Part shown: positions 1 to 6,575 of the stretch, piece after piece
Layout: each line of letters begins with the position of its first letter
Numbering within the stretch: the first letter of the stretch is position 1
NCBI GenBank assembly: GCA_035299585.1
Contig: DATGWF010000108.1
Coordinates: 1-10,662 of the forward strand
DNA length: 10,662 nt
Reading direction: 5' to 3'
From: DATGWF01 sp035299585
GTDB lineage: Bacteria > Actinomycetota > Actinomycetes > Actinomycetales > Microbacteriaceae
Notes under the pieces: model-generated
The model's database searches: none
Seen by the model: only the letters and a program-made list of their open reading frames with translations
Told to the model about the DNA's origin: nothing
Program-made: the position numbers and the translations under genes

Positions 1-59
1 TAGAGACCCTGTGCCGGCGGAAGTGAACCGAATCGGTGATGAGGGGGAAGCAAAGCCAC
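1..59 (-). CDS. gltB: Glutamate synthase large subunit, N-terminal start only (probable)
   Basis: Partial gene running off the left edge; only 19 codons are visible. The minus-strand reading from the GTG at 59-57 is MALLPPHHRFGSLPPAQGL, followed by a codon beginning TA that would be Tyr if the frame stays open. The 'F..LPPAQGL(Y)' pattern matches the start of actinobacterial GltB, where a short variable leader precedes 'P.AQGLYDP', just ahead of the catalytic cysteine of the Ntn glutamine amidotransferase domain. GltB would combine 2-oxoglutarate with the amide nitrogen of glutamine to give two glutamates, with GltD as partner. The GTG is the only start codon in this frame after the in-frame stop at 89-87, and a GAGGA ribosome site sits 8 bases upstream. 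It follows lgt by 73 bases on the same strand, an order I recall from Microbacteriaceae. The catalytic part lies outside the window, so the call rests on a short motif, start signals and gene order. Confidence 0.68.
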   Translation of the reverse strand, partial: MALLPPHHRFGSLPPAQGL

Positions 60-67
60 GGTGACCG

Positions 68-72
68 TCCTC
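68..72 (-). promoter_or_regulatory. Ribosome binding site for the edge gene (gltB)
   Basis: On the minus strand GAGGA lies 8 bases before the GTG at 59-57. It supports that GTG as a real start in an otherwise gene-free 73-base gap. I found no convincing -10/-35 pair in the gap. A TTGACG hexamer at about 86-91 is too close to the start codon to pair with a usable -10 box. Confidence 0.55.
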
Positions 73-132
73 GCGAGTGTGAATCGTCAAGCGGGACGTC
101 GGTGGCCCGTCGAACTCAAATGTGTATCGTCG

Positions 133-1077
133 CTACCTTGGGCTTGTGGCTTGCGCGACCGCCGAATCGGCGTCGGGTTCAACAGTGGTGGTGTCGAGTT
201 CAGCCGAGTCTACCCCAGTCCGTGGCCATTCCCGACCCGGGCGGTAGACGCGTGTCTCCAGTCCCGGGTGACGCCGGGCCTGAAGCACGAACAACACGAT
301 GCCGACAATGACGGCGATCCATGCGGCCCAAATGTTCGTGCGGATGCCGAAGAACATCTCTGAGGGGTCGATGCGGATGGACTCGAAGAACGAACGCCCT
401 GCGCCGTACCAGACCAGATAGAGCGCGAAAAGGCGACCCCAGCGGAGTTGGAGGCGGCGTTCGATGGCGAGCAGCACGATCACACCGAGGGCGTTCCAGA
501 GGAGCTCATACAAGAACGTCGGGTGGAACAGCGTGCCCGCGGGCAGCCCGGACGGAATGACCGGGTTGTTCGGGTCAATTTCGAGCCCCCACGGTGCGTT
601 CGTGGGGAGTCCAAACAGCTCCTGGTTGACGTAGTTCCCGATCCGACCGATGGCTTGGGCCGCCAACAGCCCCGGAACCAGCGCATCAGCGAAGGACAGG
701 AATCGAATTCCGGTTTGACGGCAAGCGATCCAGACACCGATCCCGCCACCAATGAGCGCACCGAAGATGGCGTTGCCGCCGTTCCAAATCTGAACCACAC
801 CCCACGGGTCCATTCCTGGGCCGAAAAAGTCCGCCGGATGGGTGAGAACGTGGTAGACCCGCGCTCCGATGATGCCGAGAGGGACAGCCCACAGCACGAA
901 GTCCAGAACGATACCTGGTTCGGCTCCGCGGCGGGTCAGTCGACGAGAGGTCCACACGGTTGCCACCAGGATTCCCGTGAGAATCAGCAGCGCATAGGCG
1001 TGCACCCGCAGGTTCAGGCCAAAGAGCGGAATATCCCAATAACTCACGGTCGGGCTGGGAATACTGGCAACAATCAC
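133..1077 (-). CDS. lgt: Prolipoprotein diacylglyceryl transferase
   Basis: Lgt is an inner-membrane enzyme that moves diacylglycerol from phosphatidylglycerol to the lipobox cysteine of prolipoproteins, the first step of lipoprotein maturation. The 314-residue product has the family signature GRIGNYVNQELFG at residues 144-156, which includes the conserved Arg and Asn. It also has HAY at 26-28, HPTFLYE at 185-191 and GRSFFESIR at 227-235, and several hydrophobic membrane segments (for example about 25-41, 60-77, 103-118, 193-207, 250-266). The tail from about 268 is hydrophilic, Asp/Thr-rich and probably disordered. I chose GTG at 1077-1075 because AAAGGA lies 6 bases upstream and the protein then begins MIVASIPSP, as Lgt proteins do. 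An upstream in-frame ATG at 1140 would overlap trpA by 23 bases and add about 21 low-quality residues. It follows trpA by 40 bases. Lgt directly after trpA is also the Mycobacterium arrangement. Confidence 0.96.
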   Translation of the reverse strand: MIVASIPSPTVSYWDIPLFGLNLRVHAYALLILTGILVATVWTSRRLTRRGAEPGIVLDFVLWAVPLGIIGARVYHVLTHPADFFGPGMDPWGVVQIWNGGNAIFGALIGGGIGVWIACRQTGIRFLSFADALVPGLLAAQAIGRIGNYVNQELFGLPTNAPWGLEIDPNNPVIPSGLPAGTLFHPTFLYELLWNALGVIVLLAIERRLQLRWGRLFALYLVWYGAGRSFFESIRIDPSEMFFGIRTNIWAAWIAVIVGIVLFVLQARRHPGLETRVYRPGREWPRTGVDSAELDTTTVEPDADSAVAQATSPR

Positions 1078-1083
1078 TCGAAA

Positions 1084-1089
1084 TCCTTT
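1084..1089 (-). promoter_or_regulatory. Ribosome binding site that fixes the lgt start
   Basis: On the minus strand AAAGGA is followed by a 6-base spacer and GTG at 1077. This is the best start signal near the beginning of lgt and argues against the longer ATG start at 1140, which lies inside trpA. Confidence 0.7.
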
Positions 1090-1117
1090 CGCGGAGCCAC
1101 CGAGAAGACTACTTGAT

Positions 1118-1885
1118 TCACGCGGTTGCACCGACGGCAAGCTCTGCGGCGAGAGAGCCCACAGCGTCCGGGCCTCCGATACCGAGGGCTTTCACCAGCG
1201 CCGAACCGACGATGGCGCCGCTCGCATAGCTACACACATCGGCCACGTGCTCCGCGCTGGAGATTCCGACCCCGACACAGACGTTCGTGGCACCAAGGTC
1301 GCGGAGCCGCGAGACGAGCGCGCGCGCCGCAGCATCGACGTCGGACCGCGCCCCCGTGATGCCCATCGTCGAAACGGCGTATACGAAGCCGCGACTTGAT
1401 TCGATGACGCGTGTGAGCCGGGCATCCGAAGAGCTTGGGGCCGCCAAGAAAACGCGATCGAGCTCGTACTGGTCGCTGACACGAATCCACTCCGCCGCCT
1501 CGTCTGGAGTCAGGTCGGGAGTGATCAATCCGGCACCACCGGCGGCCTTGAGGTCAGCCGCGAACCGCTCGACGCCGTACTGCACGACGGGGTTCCAGTA
1601 GGTCATGACGAGAACGGGAACGTCGACCCGCTCGGTGACCGCACGCACCGCTCGAAAGACGTCGGCGAGCCGGAAACCGCCAGCGAGAGCGATCTCGGTC
1701 GCTTCCTGAATGACCAGGCCGTCCATCACCGGGTCGGAGTATGGGATTCCGAGTTCGAGCACATCGGCTCCGCCCTCGACAAGACGCACGGCTGCTTCGA
1801 TACCCGCGTCGAGGGTTGGGAAACCGATAGGAAGATAGCCCACCAGAGCGTTCCCCTGAGCGATGCGGTCCGTCAGTGCGCTCAC
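1118..1885 (-). CDS. trpA: Tryptophan synthase alpha chain
   Basis: TrpA cleaves indole-3-glycerol phosphate to indole and glyceraldehyde 3-phosphate, and passes the indole to TrpB through the alpha2beta2 tunnel in the cytoplasm. The 255-residue product is a standard-length TIM barrel. The acid/base catalytic residues are visible in ELGIPYSDPVMDG: Glu44 (Glu49 in the enteric enzyme) and Asp55 (Asp60). Loop 6 is present as the STMGITGAR stretch at 172-180, and the phosphate-binding ends are VGVGIS (204-209) and GAIVGSALV (223-231). The start is GTG at 1885-1883, overlapping the trpB stop by 4 bases (GTGA). GGAG 7 bases upstream lies inside the trpB coding end. This tight coupling fits equimolar production of the two subunits. 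Confidence 0.97.
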   Translation of the reverse strand: MSALTDRIAQGNALVGYLPIGFPTLDAGIEAAVRLVEGGADVLELGIPYSDPVMDGLVIQEATEIALAGGFRLADVFRAVRAVTERVDVPVLVMTYWNPVVQYGVERFAADLKAAGGAGLITPDLTPDEAAEWIRVSDQYELDRVFLAAPSSSDARLTRVIESSRGFVYAVSTMGITGARSDVDAAARALVSRLRDLGATNVCVGVGISSAEHVADVCSYASGAIVGSALVKALGIGGPDAVGSLAAELAVGATA

Positions 1886-3084
1886 TTCTCGTCTCCAAAC
1901 AAACCGAAGTACCGCGCAGCGGTTTCCATATCCTTATCGCCACGCCCCGACAGGTTGACGAGCACGATTGCATCGCTGGGCAGCTCGGCCGCGAGCCGCA
2001 ACGTTCCGGCAAGGGCGTGTGCGGTTTCGATCGCCGGGATGATGCCCTCGGTTCGGCTGAGAAGCTTCAACGCCTCCATTGCCTCGGCATCCGTGACCGG
2101 GCGATACTCGGCCCGACCGATGCTCGCCAGCCAACTGTGCTCGGGGCCGACGCCCGGGTAGTCGAGACCGGCAGAGATGGAGTGCGACTCGATGGTCTGG
2201 CCGTCTTCGTCCTGAAGCAGGTAACTCCGGGCGCCGTGGAGCACTCCGGGGCGCCCCATGCTGATGGTTGCCGCGTGTCGGGGCGTGTCAACGCCCTCAC
2301 CCCCGGCCTCAAAGCCGACGATACGCACGTCGTCATCGTCGAGGAAGGCGTGGAACAGTCCGATGGCGTTCGAACCTCCACCGACACAGGCCGTTACCGC
2401 CGCAGGGAGGGTGCCGTACTCGGCGAGCATTTGTGCCCGCGCCTCTTCACCGATGATCTTTTGAAAATCCCGCACGAGCTCAGGGAATGGGTGTGGACCG
2501 GCAACCGTGCCGAAAATGTAGTTGGTGTGCTCAACGTTCGTCACCCAGTCCCGCATCGCCTCGTTGATGGCGTCCTTCAGCGTGCGAGAACCGGTCTGTA
2601 CGGCGACGACCTCGGCGCCGAGAAGTCGCATTCGGGCGACATTGAGTGCTTGACGCTGCGTATCAACCTCGCCCATGTAGACGACACACTCGAGGCCAAA
2701 AAGTGCGGCAGCGGTTGCCGTGGCCACACCGTGCTGACCGGCGCCCGTTTCGGCAATCACGCGCGTCTTCCCGATGTTCCGCGTCAGCAGGGCCTGGCCG
2801 AGAACATTGTTGATTTTGTGCGAGCCGGTGTGGTTCAGGTCTTCACGCTTCAACACGATTCGCGCGCCTCCAGCATGGCTCGCGAAGCGCGGGACCTCGG
2901 TCAAGATGGAGGGCCGACCGGTGTAACTGCGATGCAACGCTGCAAGCTCCGCCTGGAATGACGCATCGTTCTTGGCTGCTGCATACGCGTCGGTGAGTTC
3001 GTCGAGCGCCGACATCAGCGACTCGGGAACAAACCGGCCGCCAAACTCACCGAAATACGGGCCTTGGGCTTGTCGAAGCTTCAT
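1882..3084 (-). CDS. trpB: Tryptophan synthase beta chain
   Basis: TrpB is the PLP-dependent subunit that condenses indole with L-serine to make L-tryptophan. The 400-residue product is full length for the TrpB1 type. It starts MKLRQAQGPYFGEFGGRFVP, the canonical N-terminus. The Schiff-base lysine is Lys90 in HTGSHKINN, the catalytic glutamate loop is ETGAGQHG (112-119), the PLP phosphate loop is GGGSN (235-239), and SGRGDKD is at 379-385. The frame stays open upstream to 3240, but that extension is an Arg-rich shadow of trpC. ATG at 3084 is the right start: it overlaps the trpC stop as ATGA and has GGAGG 4 bases upstream. It sits between trpC and trpA in the usual order. Confidence 0.98.
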   Translation of the reverse strand: MKLRQAQGPYFGEFGGRFVPESLMSALDELTDAYAAAKNDASFQAELAALHRSYTGRPSILTEVPRFASHAGGARIVLKREDLNHTGSHKINNVLGQALLTRNIGKTRVIAETGAGQHGVATATAAALFGLECVVYMGEVDTQRQALNVARMRLLGAEVVAVQTGSRTLKDAINEAMRDWVTNVEHTNYIFGTVAGPHPFPELVRDFQKIIGEEARAQMLAEYGTLPAAVTACVGGGSNAIGLFHAFLDDDDVRIVGFEAGGEGVDTPRHAATISMGRPGVLHGARSYLLQDEDGQTIESHSISAGLDYPGVGPEHSWLASIGRAEYRPVTDAEAMEALKLLSRTEGIIPAIETAHALAGTLRLAAELPSDAIVLVNLSGRGDKDMETAARYFGLFGDEK

Positions 3085-3854
3085 GATGCCTCCAAGAATT
3101 GCGCGAGGGTTGCTTCCGGATTGCCGGTGACGAGCGCTTCGCCAACCAGAACCGCATCGGCGCCAGCGCGTCGGTAGTGGGCGACGTCGGCGGGCTCGAG
3201 AACAGCCGATTCGGCCACCTTGAGTGAACCGACGGGGCACGACGGTGCGAGGCGACCGAACAGGTCCCGATCGAGCTCGAACGTGCTCAGATCGCGCGCG
3301 TTCACACCTATGAGGTTCGCGCCAATGGCCGCGGCGCGCTCGAGTTCGCTCGCCGAGTGGGTTTCGACCAGGGGCGTCATGCCGTAGGACATGACGAGCT
3401 CATGGAGCCGGCGCAGGGTCGGGTCGTCCAGTGCGGCCACGATAAGCAGGACAAGGTCCGCCCCAGCGGCGCGGGCCTCGGCTACCTGATAGTCACTCGC
3501 GATGAAGTCTTTCCGAAGGACCGGAATCGACACCCGCTGCGAGACAGCGCGAAGGTCATCAATGCTTCCGAGGAATCGTCGCTCCTCGGTAAGCACGCTA
3601 ATCACCGAAGCCCCGCCGGCCTCGTAGCGTGCCGCCCACTCGGCTGGGTTCGTAATGTCCGCGAGCCGGCCTCGTGAAGGGCTGGCCCGCTTGATCTCGG
3701 CGATGACGTGCACCTGATCCCGCGGACGAAGTGCCTCAAGCGCATTCCGTGCCGGGGCGACATCCGCAATCATCGCCTCGATTTCACGAAGCGGCGTGCG
3801 TTGCTCTCGGACCGCGGCGTCCTCAAGTGCCCCAGCTGTGAGCTGGGAGAGCAT
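3081..3854 (-). CDS. trpC: Indole-3-glycerol phosphate synthase
   Basis: TrpC closes the ring of 1-(2-carboxyphenylamino)-1-deoxyribulose 5-phosphate to indole-3-glycerol phosphate, the TrpA substrate. The 257-residue TIM-barrel protein is monofunctional, with no fused TrpF domain. Catalytic residues are visible as Glu53 and Lys55 in EIKRASPS, Lys115 in VLRKDF, Glu164 in PLVE, Asn185 in GVNARDL and Ser216 in AESA. The phosphate-site loop near 238 reads GEALV. The usual ESG reads ESA here, a conservative change. The start ATG directly abuts the TAA of the small membrane-protein gene (TAAATG), with AAGGG upstream inside that gene. Its stop overlaps the trpB start. The missing TrpF step is usually done by PriA (the HisA homologue) in actinomycetes. 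Confidence 0.97.
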   Translation of the reverse strand: MLSQLTAGALEDAAVREQRTPLREIEAMIADVAPARNALEALRPRDQVHVIAEIKRASPSRGRLADITNPAEWAARYEAGGASVISVLTEERRFLGSIDDLRAVSQRVSIPVLRKDFIASDYQVAEARAAGADLVLLIVAALDDPTLRRLHELVMSYGMTPLVETHSASELERAAAIGANLIGVNARDLSTFELDRDLFGRLAPSCPVGSLKVAESAVLEPADVAHYRRAGADAVLVGEALVTGNPEATLAQFLEAS

Positions 3855-4079
3855 TTAGTGGCCCTTCGGCTGATACTTCGGGCCGTTAACGCCCCAACCA
3901 AGCTTGGCCATAACGCCACCAACGGCCCAGCCAACGGGAATCAGCACTGCACTGACCCACACACCCACGACGTTGCCGAACCAGAAGAACAGCGTTCCCG
4001 CGGTGAAGGCCGCGAGCATCAGAATGACTGCGGTCCAGGCTGCGGGTGAGTGTCCGTGGTGGTCGTTCTCGGTGCTCAT
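3855..4079 (-). CDS. Small HGxxPAAW-family two-helix membrane protein
   Basis: 74-residue protein of unknown function. The motif HGHSPAAW sits at residues 8-15, right after a short polar N-terminus. Two hydrophobic helices follow (about 16-34 and 37-58), then a short Gly/Lys/His tail. This is the pattern of the HGxxPAAW family, found in actinomycetes next to trp genes. The start ATG has a strong AAAGGAG site 4 bases upstream, and the stop TAA directly abuts the trpC ATG. It lies 32 bases after the Trp-region membrane protein, and the strong ribosome site suggests it is well translated. A membrane-anchoring or transport-related role in tryptophan metabolism is possible, but nothing in the sequence shows it. 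Confidence 0.88.
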   Translation of the reverse strand: MSTENDHHGHSPAAWTAVILMLAAFTAGTLFFWFGNVVGVWVSAVLIPVGWAVGGVMAKLGWGVNGPKYQPKGH

Positions 4080-4083
4080 TGCG

Positions 4084-4090
4084 CTCCTTT
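4084..4090 (-). promoter_or_regulatory. Strong ribosome binding site of the HGxxPAAW gene
   Basis: On the minus strand AAAGGAG lies 4 bases before ATG at 4079, within the 32-base gap after the preceding stop. It is among the closest matches to the anti-Shine-Dalgarno sequence in the window and shows that this short frame is a real gene. Confidence 0.65.
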
Positions 4091-4111
4091 GGGTGGTGGT
4101 TCAGTGCCAGT

Positions 4112-4705
4112 CTAGTCAGCCGGTCGGCTGTGCTCGTGCACGCTCGCGGTCGGGTCGTCGCCGGCGGTTTGCGCATCCCATGTTGCCGCCGGACTCGCGT
4201 CTGTTGCCGGTTCCCGCTCGAAGCGGCGTCGCCCCCTCGGCCAGTTCCGAGCACTGAGCACAATCGCGACCCCGAGCCCAACACCCGCGAGGGCCAGTCC
4301 GAGGGCGACGAATGGCCACGCATTCCAGACCACCGTGACGCTTTCCACAGAACTCCCGGTGATCTTCACGCCGCCGTGCGCGAGAGCCGCTTCGAGAGCG
4401 GGTCGGCTCGAGGCAAACCAGCCGGGCATCCGTGCTCCGAGGTCGCTCGCGAGGCAGACCGAGGCGATTGCCACGAGGGCGCCAAGGACCTGCCGGCCGG
4501 CTCCACGCGCAATCGTCAACGCGCCGACCGCACCCAAGAGCACGACTCCGATGGCCGAAACGAGGGCGGCGAGCCCCTGTCCGGTCGCCGCGAGATTGAG
4601 TTGGACGGGAGAGCTGACCCGCACGTCTGCCCATTCGACGCTGCCGCTCACGAGCAACACACCGGCTACGAGCGAGAGGAGACCGAGGGCAATGCCGCGC
4701 TTCAC
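4112..4705 (-). CDS. Trp-region conserved membrane protein (TIGR02234 type)
   Basis: 197-residue integral membrane protein of unknown function, of the type found beside trpE in actinomycetes (Rv1610 position in Mycobacterium tuberculosis). Hydrophobic segments lie at about 5-20, 44-65, 70-88 and 131-151. An extracytoplasmic-looking loop (about 90-128) lies between the third and fourth, and a polar Arg/Asp/Pro-rich tail runs from 152 to the end. A tryptophan follows the first helix (VEW at 23-25), and further tryptophans (127, 130) precede the last helix. The start is GTG at 4705-4703, overlapping the trpE stop by 4 bases (GTGA) with only a weak ribosome site, so translation is probably coupled to trpE. 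The family call is from topology and position more than from a catalytic motif. Confidence 0.87.
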   Translation of the reverse strand: MKRGIALGLLSLVAGVLLVSGSVEWADVRVSSPVQLNLAATGQGLAALVSAIGVVLLGAVGALTIARGAGRQVLGALVAIASVCLASDLGARMPGWFASSRPALEAALAHGGVKITGSSVESVTVVWNAWPFVALGLALAGVGLGVAIVLSARNWPRGRRRFEREPATDASPAATWDAQTAGDDPTASVHEHSRPAD

Positions 4706-6207
4706 GACCGCAGCCCGTTCGCGATGGCAATCGCCCGGAGTACCGCGCTCGCTTTCGTCCGGGTTTCTGCGTTTTCGGAGGCAGGGACTGAGTCTGCAAC
4801 GAGTCCGGCGCCTGCCTGAACGTGGGCGCGCCCGTTCGCGATGAGAGCGGTTCGAATGCAGATGGCGAGGTCGGCATTCCCGGCAAAGTCGAAGTAGCCC
4901 ACCACTCCGCCGTAGATGCCACGCGCTACGGGCTCGAGCTCGTCGATGATTTCGAGCGCGCGCGGCTTTGGAGCGCCCGAGAGGGTGCCGGCAGGGAAGG
5001 TCGCGCCGAAAACGTCCACGAGTGAAACGCCATCTCGCACTCGACCTTCAACCGAGGAAACGATATGCATGATGTGGCTGAACCGCTCGATGCGCATAAA
5101 CTCGCTCACTTCGACGGAGCCCGGCTGGCATACTCGGGCAAGGTCGTTTCGAGCCAGGTCGACCAGCATGAGGTGCTCGGCACGCTCTTTCGGGTCGGCG
5201 AGAAGTTCCGCCTCGAGCTGCTGGTCGAGTTCTGGCGTCTCCCCGCGCGGCCGCGAGCCCGCAATCGGGTGGGTGAGGGCGCGACCGTCGCTCACCTTCA
5301 CCAACGCCTCCGGGGATGAACCGACAATGCTGTAGGGCCCAGCGTCGCTCTCCAAGCTCAGCAGGTACATGTATGGACTCGGATTGAGCGTTCGAAGCAC
5401 CCGGTACACATCGATGGGCTCCGCCACGCAATCCACGTCGAAACGCTGGGACAGCACGACCTGGAACACATCGCCGTCGACGATGAACGTCTTGGAGCGC
5501 TCAACCGCGGACACAAACGACGCCTCGCCCCACTGGCTCTCTCCACGCACCTCAACGGTGGAAGGTCGCTCGGAGACGACGGGAGTGGCCGGTGCGCGAA
5601 GGGCATGCTCGAGAGCGTCGAGACGTTTTTGGGCATCGGTCCAGACGGCCAGCGCATCGGTCTGGTCTTCGGTCAGCGAGGAGACAATGAGGTGCACGTC
5701 GCCCGTGCGGTGGTCAATCGCCACGAGTTCCGCGACGAAACACAGCGCTTGCGCCGGAACCGACAGATCTGCCGGTGGTGCCGACGGGAGATGCTCGAAC
5801 TCGCGGACGGCGTCCCAGCCAATGAATCCGACCAAGCCACCCGTGAGTGGCGGAAGCCCCGGTATGGGCGCGGCCGACCAGCGCGCGTGCAATCGGCGAA
5901 CGTCGTCGAGTGGGGAGGATCCCGGCTCGACGCCCAGCGCCCGTTCGCGACTGAGGCCAAGGTCGCGCCACTGGCTGGAACCGCCATCCGTCGTGAGGAT
6001 GCCGTAGGAACGAACGCCGATAAACGAATACCGAGAAAAGATGCCTCCCTGCTCGGCCGACTCGAGCAAGAAGGATCCGGGTCGACTGTCGGCAAGCTTT
6101 CGGTAGAGCGCAATGGGTGATTCACTGTCCGCGAGCAGGGTTCGAGTGACCGGAACCACCGGATGCTCCCCGCGAAGTGACTCGAATTGGTCAAATGTCG
6201 TCGTCAT
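4702..6207 (-). CDS. trpE: Anthranilate synthase component I
   Basis: TrpE converts chorismate and ammonia (delivered by TrpG, not in this window) to anthranilate, the committed tryptophan step, and is the usual target of tryptophan feedback. The 501-residue length is typical. The N-terminal regulatory part shows LLES (47-50), the element that binds tryptophan, together with NPSPYM (275-280). The C-terminal chorismate-binding domain has GSSPE (296-300), HPIAGSRPRG (313-322), LARNDLARV (351-359), TLSGAPKPRA (408-417) and QAGAGLVADS (464-473). Near the C-terminus the usual ETRNKA reads ETRTKA (Thr484). ATG at 6207 overlaps the hisI stop as ATGA and has GGAGGA 6 bases upstream. The longer frame from 6285 is a shadow of hisI. 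Feedback-sensitive behaviour is inferred from the intact LLES and NPSPYM motifs. Confidence 0.97.
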   Translation of the reverse strand: MTTTFDQFESLRGEHPVVPVTRTLLADSESPIALYRKLADSRPGSFLLESAEQGGIFSRYSFIGVRSYGILTTDGGSSQWRDLGLSRERALGVEPGSSPLDDVRRLHARWSAAPIPGLPPLTGGLVGFIGWDAVREFEHLPSAPPADLSVPAQALCFVAELVAIDHRTGDVHLIVSSLTEDQTDALAVWTDAQKRLDALEHALRAPATPVVSERPSTVEVRGESQWGEASFVSAVERSKTFIVDGDVFQVVLSQRFDVDCVAEPIDVYRVLRTLNPSPYMYLLSLESDAGPYSIVGSSPEALVKVSDGRALTHPIAGSRPRGETPELDQQLEAELLADPKERAEHLMLVDLARNDLARVCQPGSVEVSEFMRIERFSHIMHIVSSVEGRVRDGVSLVDVFGATFPAGTLSGAPKPRALEIIDELEPVARGIYGGVVGYFDFAGNADLAICIRTALIANGRAHVQAGAGLVADSVPASENAETRTKASAVLRAIAIANGLRS

Positions 6208-6575
6208 CGAGCGTCCTCCCCAGGGGTCGCAACCTTGGCCATGAGCGGATGGGTATCGAAGCAGCTCTGGGCGCCGGTGTGGCAAGCCGGACCAATTTGC
6301 AAGACGCGTACAAGCACGGCGTCGCCGTCACAATCGGCCGAGATTGACTGGACGTATTGTGCGTTGCCGGAGGTATCGCCCTTTCGCCAGAACTCCTGCC
6401 GCGACCGGGACCAGAACGTCACACGCCCCTCCGTCATTGTGCGCCGCAGGGCTTCGGCGTTCATGTATCCGACCATGAGCACCTCGCCGGTTTCGGACGA
6501 TTGGATGACCGCCGCAACCAGCCCGGCGTCGTCGAATCGGACGACGTCTGCATCGAACTGCGTCGAGTGGATCAT
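6204..6575 (-). CDS. hisI: Phosphoribosyl-AMP cyclohydrolase
   Basis: HisI opens the purine ring of phosphoribosyl-AMP, histidine step 3. The 123-residue protein is the stand-alone form, with no fused HisE domain (hisE is separate at 8447). Metal sites are intact: the acidic cluster DCDGD at 81-85, and Cys82, Cys98 and Cys105 (in GPACHTGAQSCF) as the expected zinc ligands. WSRSRQEFWRKGDTSGN at 55-71 is the substrate-loop signature. The ATG start overlaps the hisF stop by 4 bases, and the gene's own stop overlaps trpE, so it bridges the his and trp groups. Its ribosome site is weak (GGTGGT), which fits translational coupling to hisF. Confidence 0.97.
   Translation of the reverse strand: MIHSTQFDADVVRFDDAGLVAAVIQSSETGEVLMVGYMNAEALRRTMTEGRVTFWSRSRQEFWRKGDTSGNAQYVQSISADCDGDAVLVRVLQIGPACHTGAQSCFDTHPLMAKVATPGEDAR
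6214..6219 (-). promoter_or_regulatory. Strong ribosome binding site for trpE inside hisI
   Basis: On the minus strand GGAGGA (within GGGGAGGA) lies 6 bases before the trpE ATG and inside the last codons of hisI. It decides the trpE start at 6207 and is clearly stronger than the sites of hisF, hisI and hisE, so trpE can recruit ribosomes independently. Confidence 0.7.

Noticed and set aside
60..132. Possible terminator or promoter between lgt and gltB
   Set aside because: Only a 4-base CGGG/CCCG stem with a 10-base loop and no T-run. The TTGACG hexamer has no properly spaced -10 box before the start codon.
136..147. 12-base repeat CCTTGGGCTTGT also present at 3062-3073
   Set aside because: One copy is in the lgt end and the other in the trpB start, both coding and unrelated. 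With only two copies, chance is the simpler explanation.
36..560. Overlapping plus-strand frames of 79 to 100 codons near the left end
   Set aside because: They lie antisense to the lgt tail and gltB start, lack domain features, and have shadow-like Arg-rich composition.
1876..2961. 361-codon plus-strand open frame opposite trpB
   Set aside because: It lies wholly antisense to trpB, whose motifs are complete, and shows no recognisable domain. Long antisense frames are expected at this G+C content.
4116..4922. 268-codon minus-strand frame overlapping the end of trpE and the membrane protein
   Set aside because: Arg-rich out-of-frame reading across a gene boundary. The two coupled genes in their own frames explain the region.
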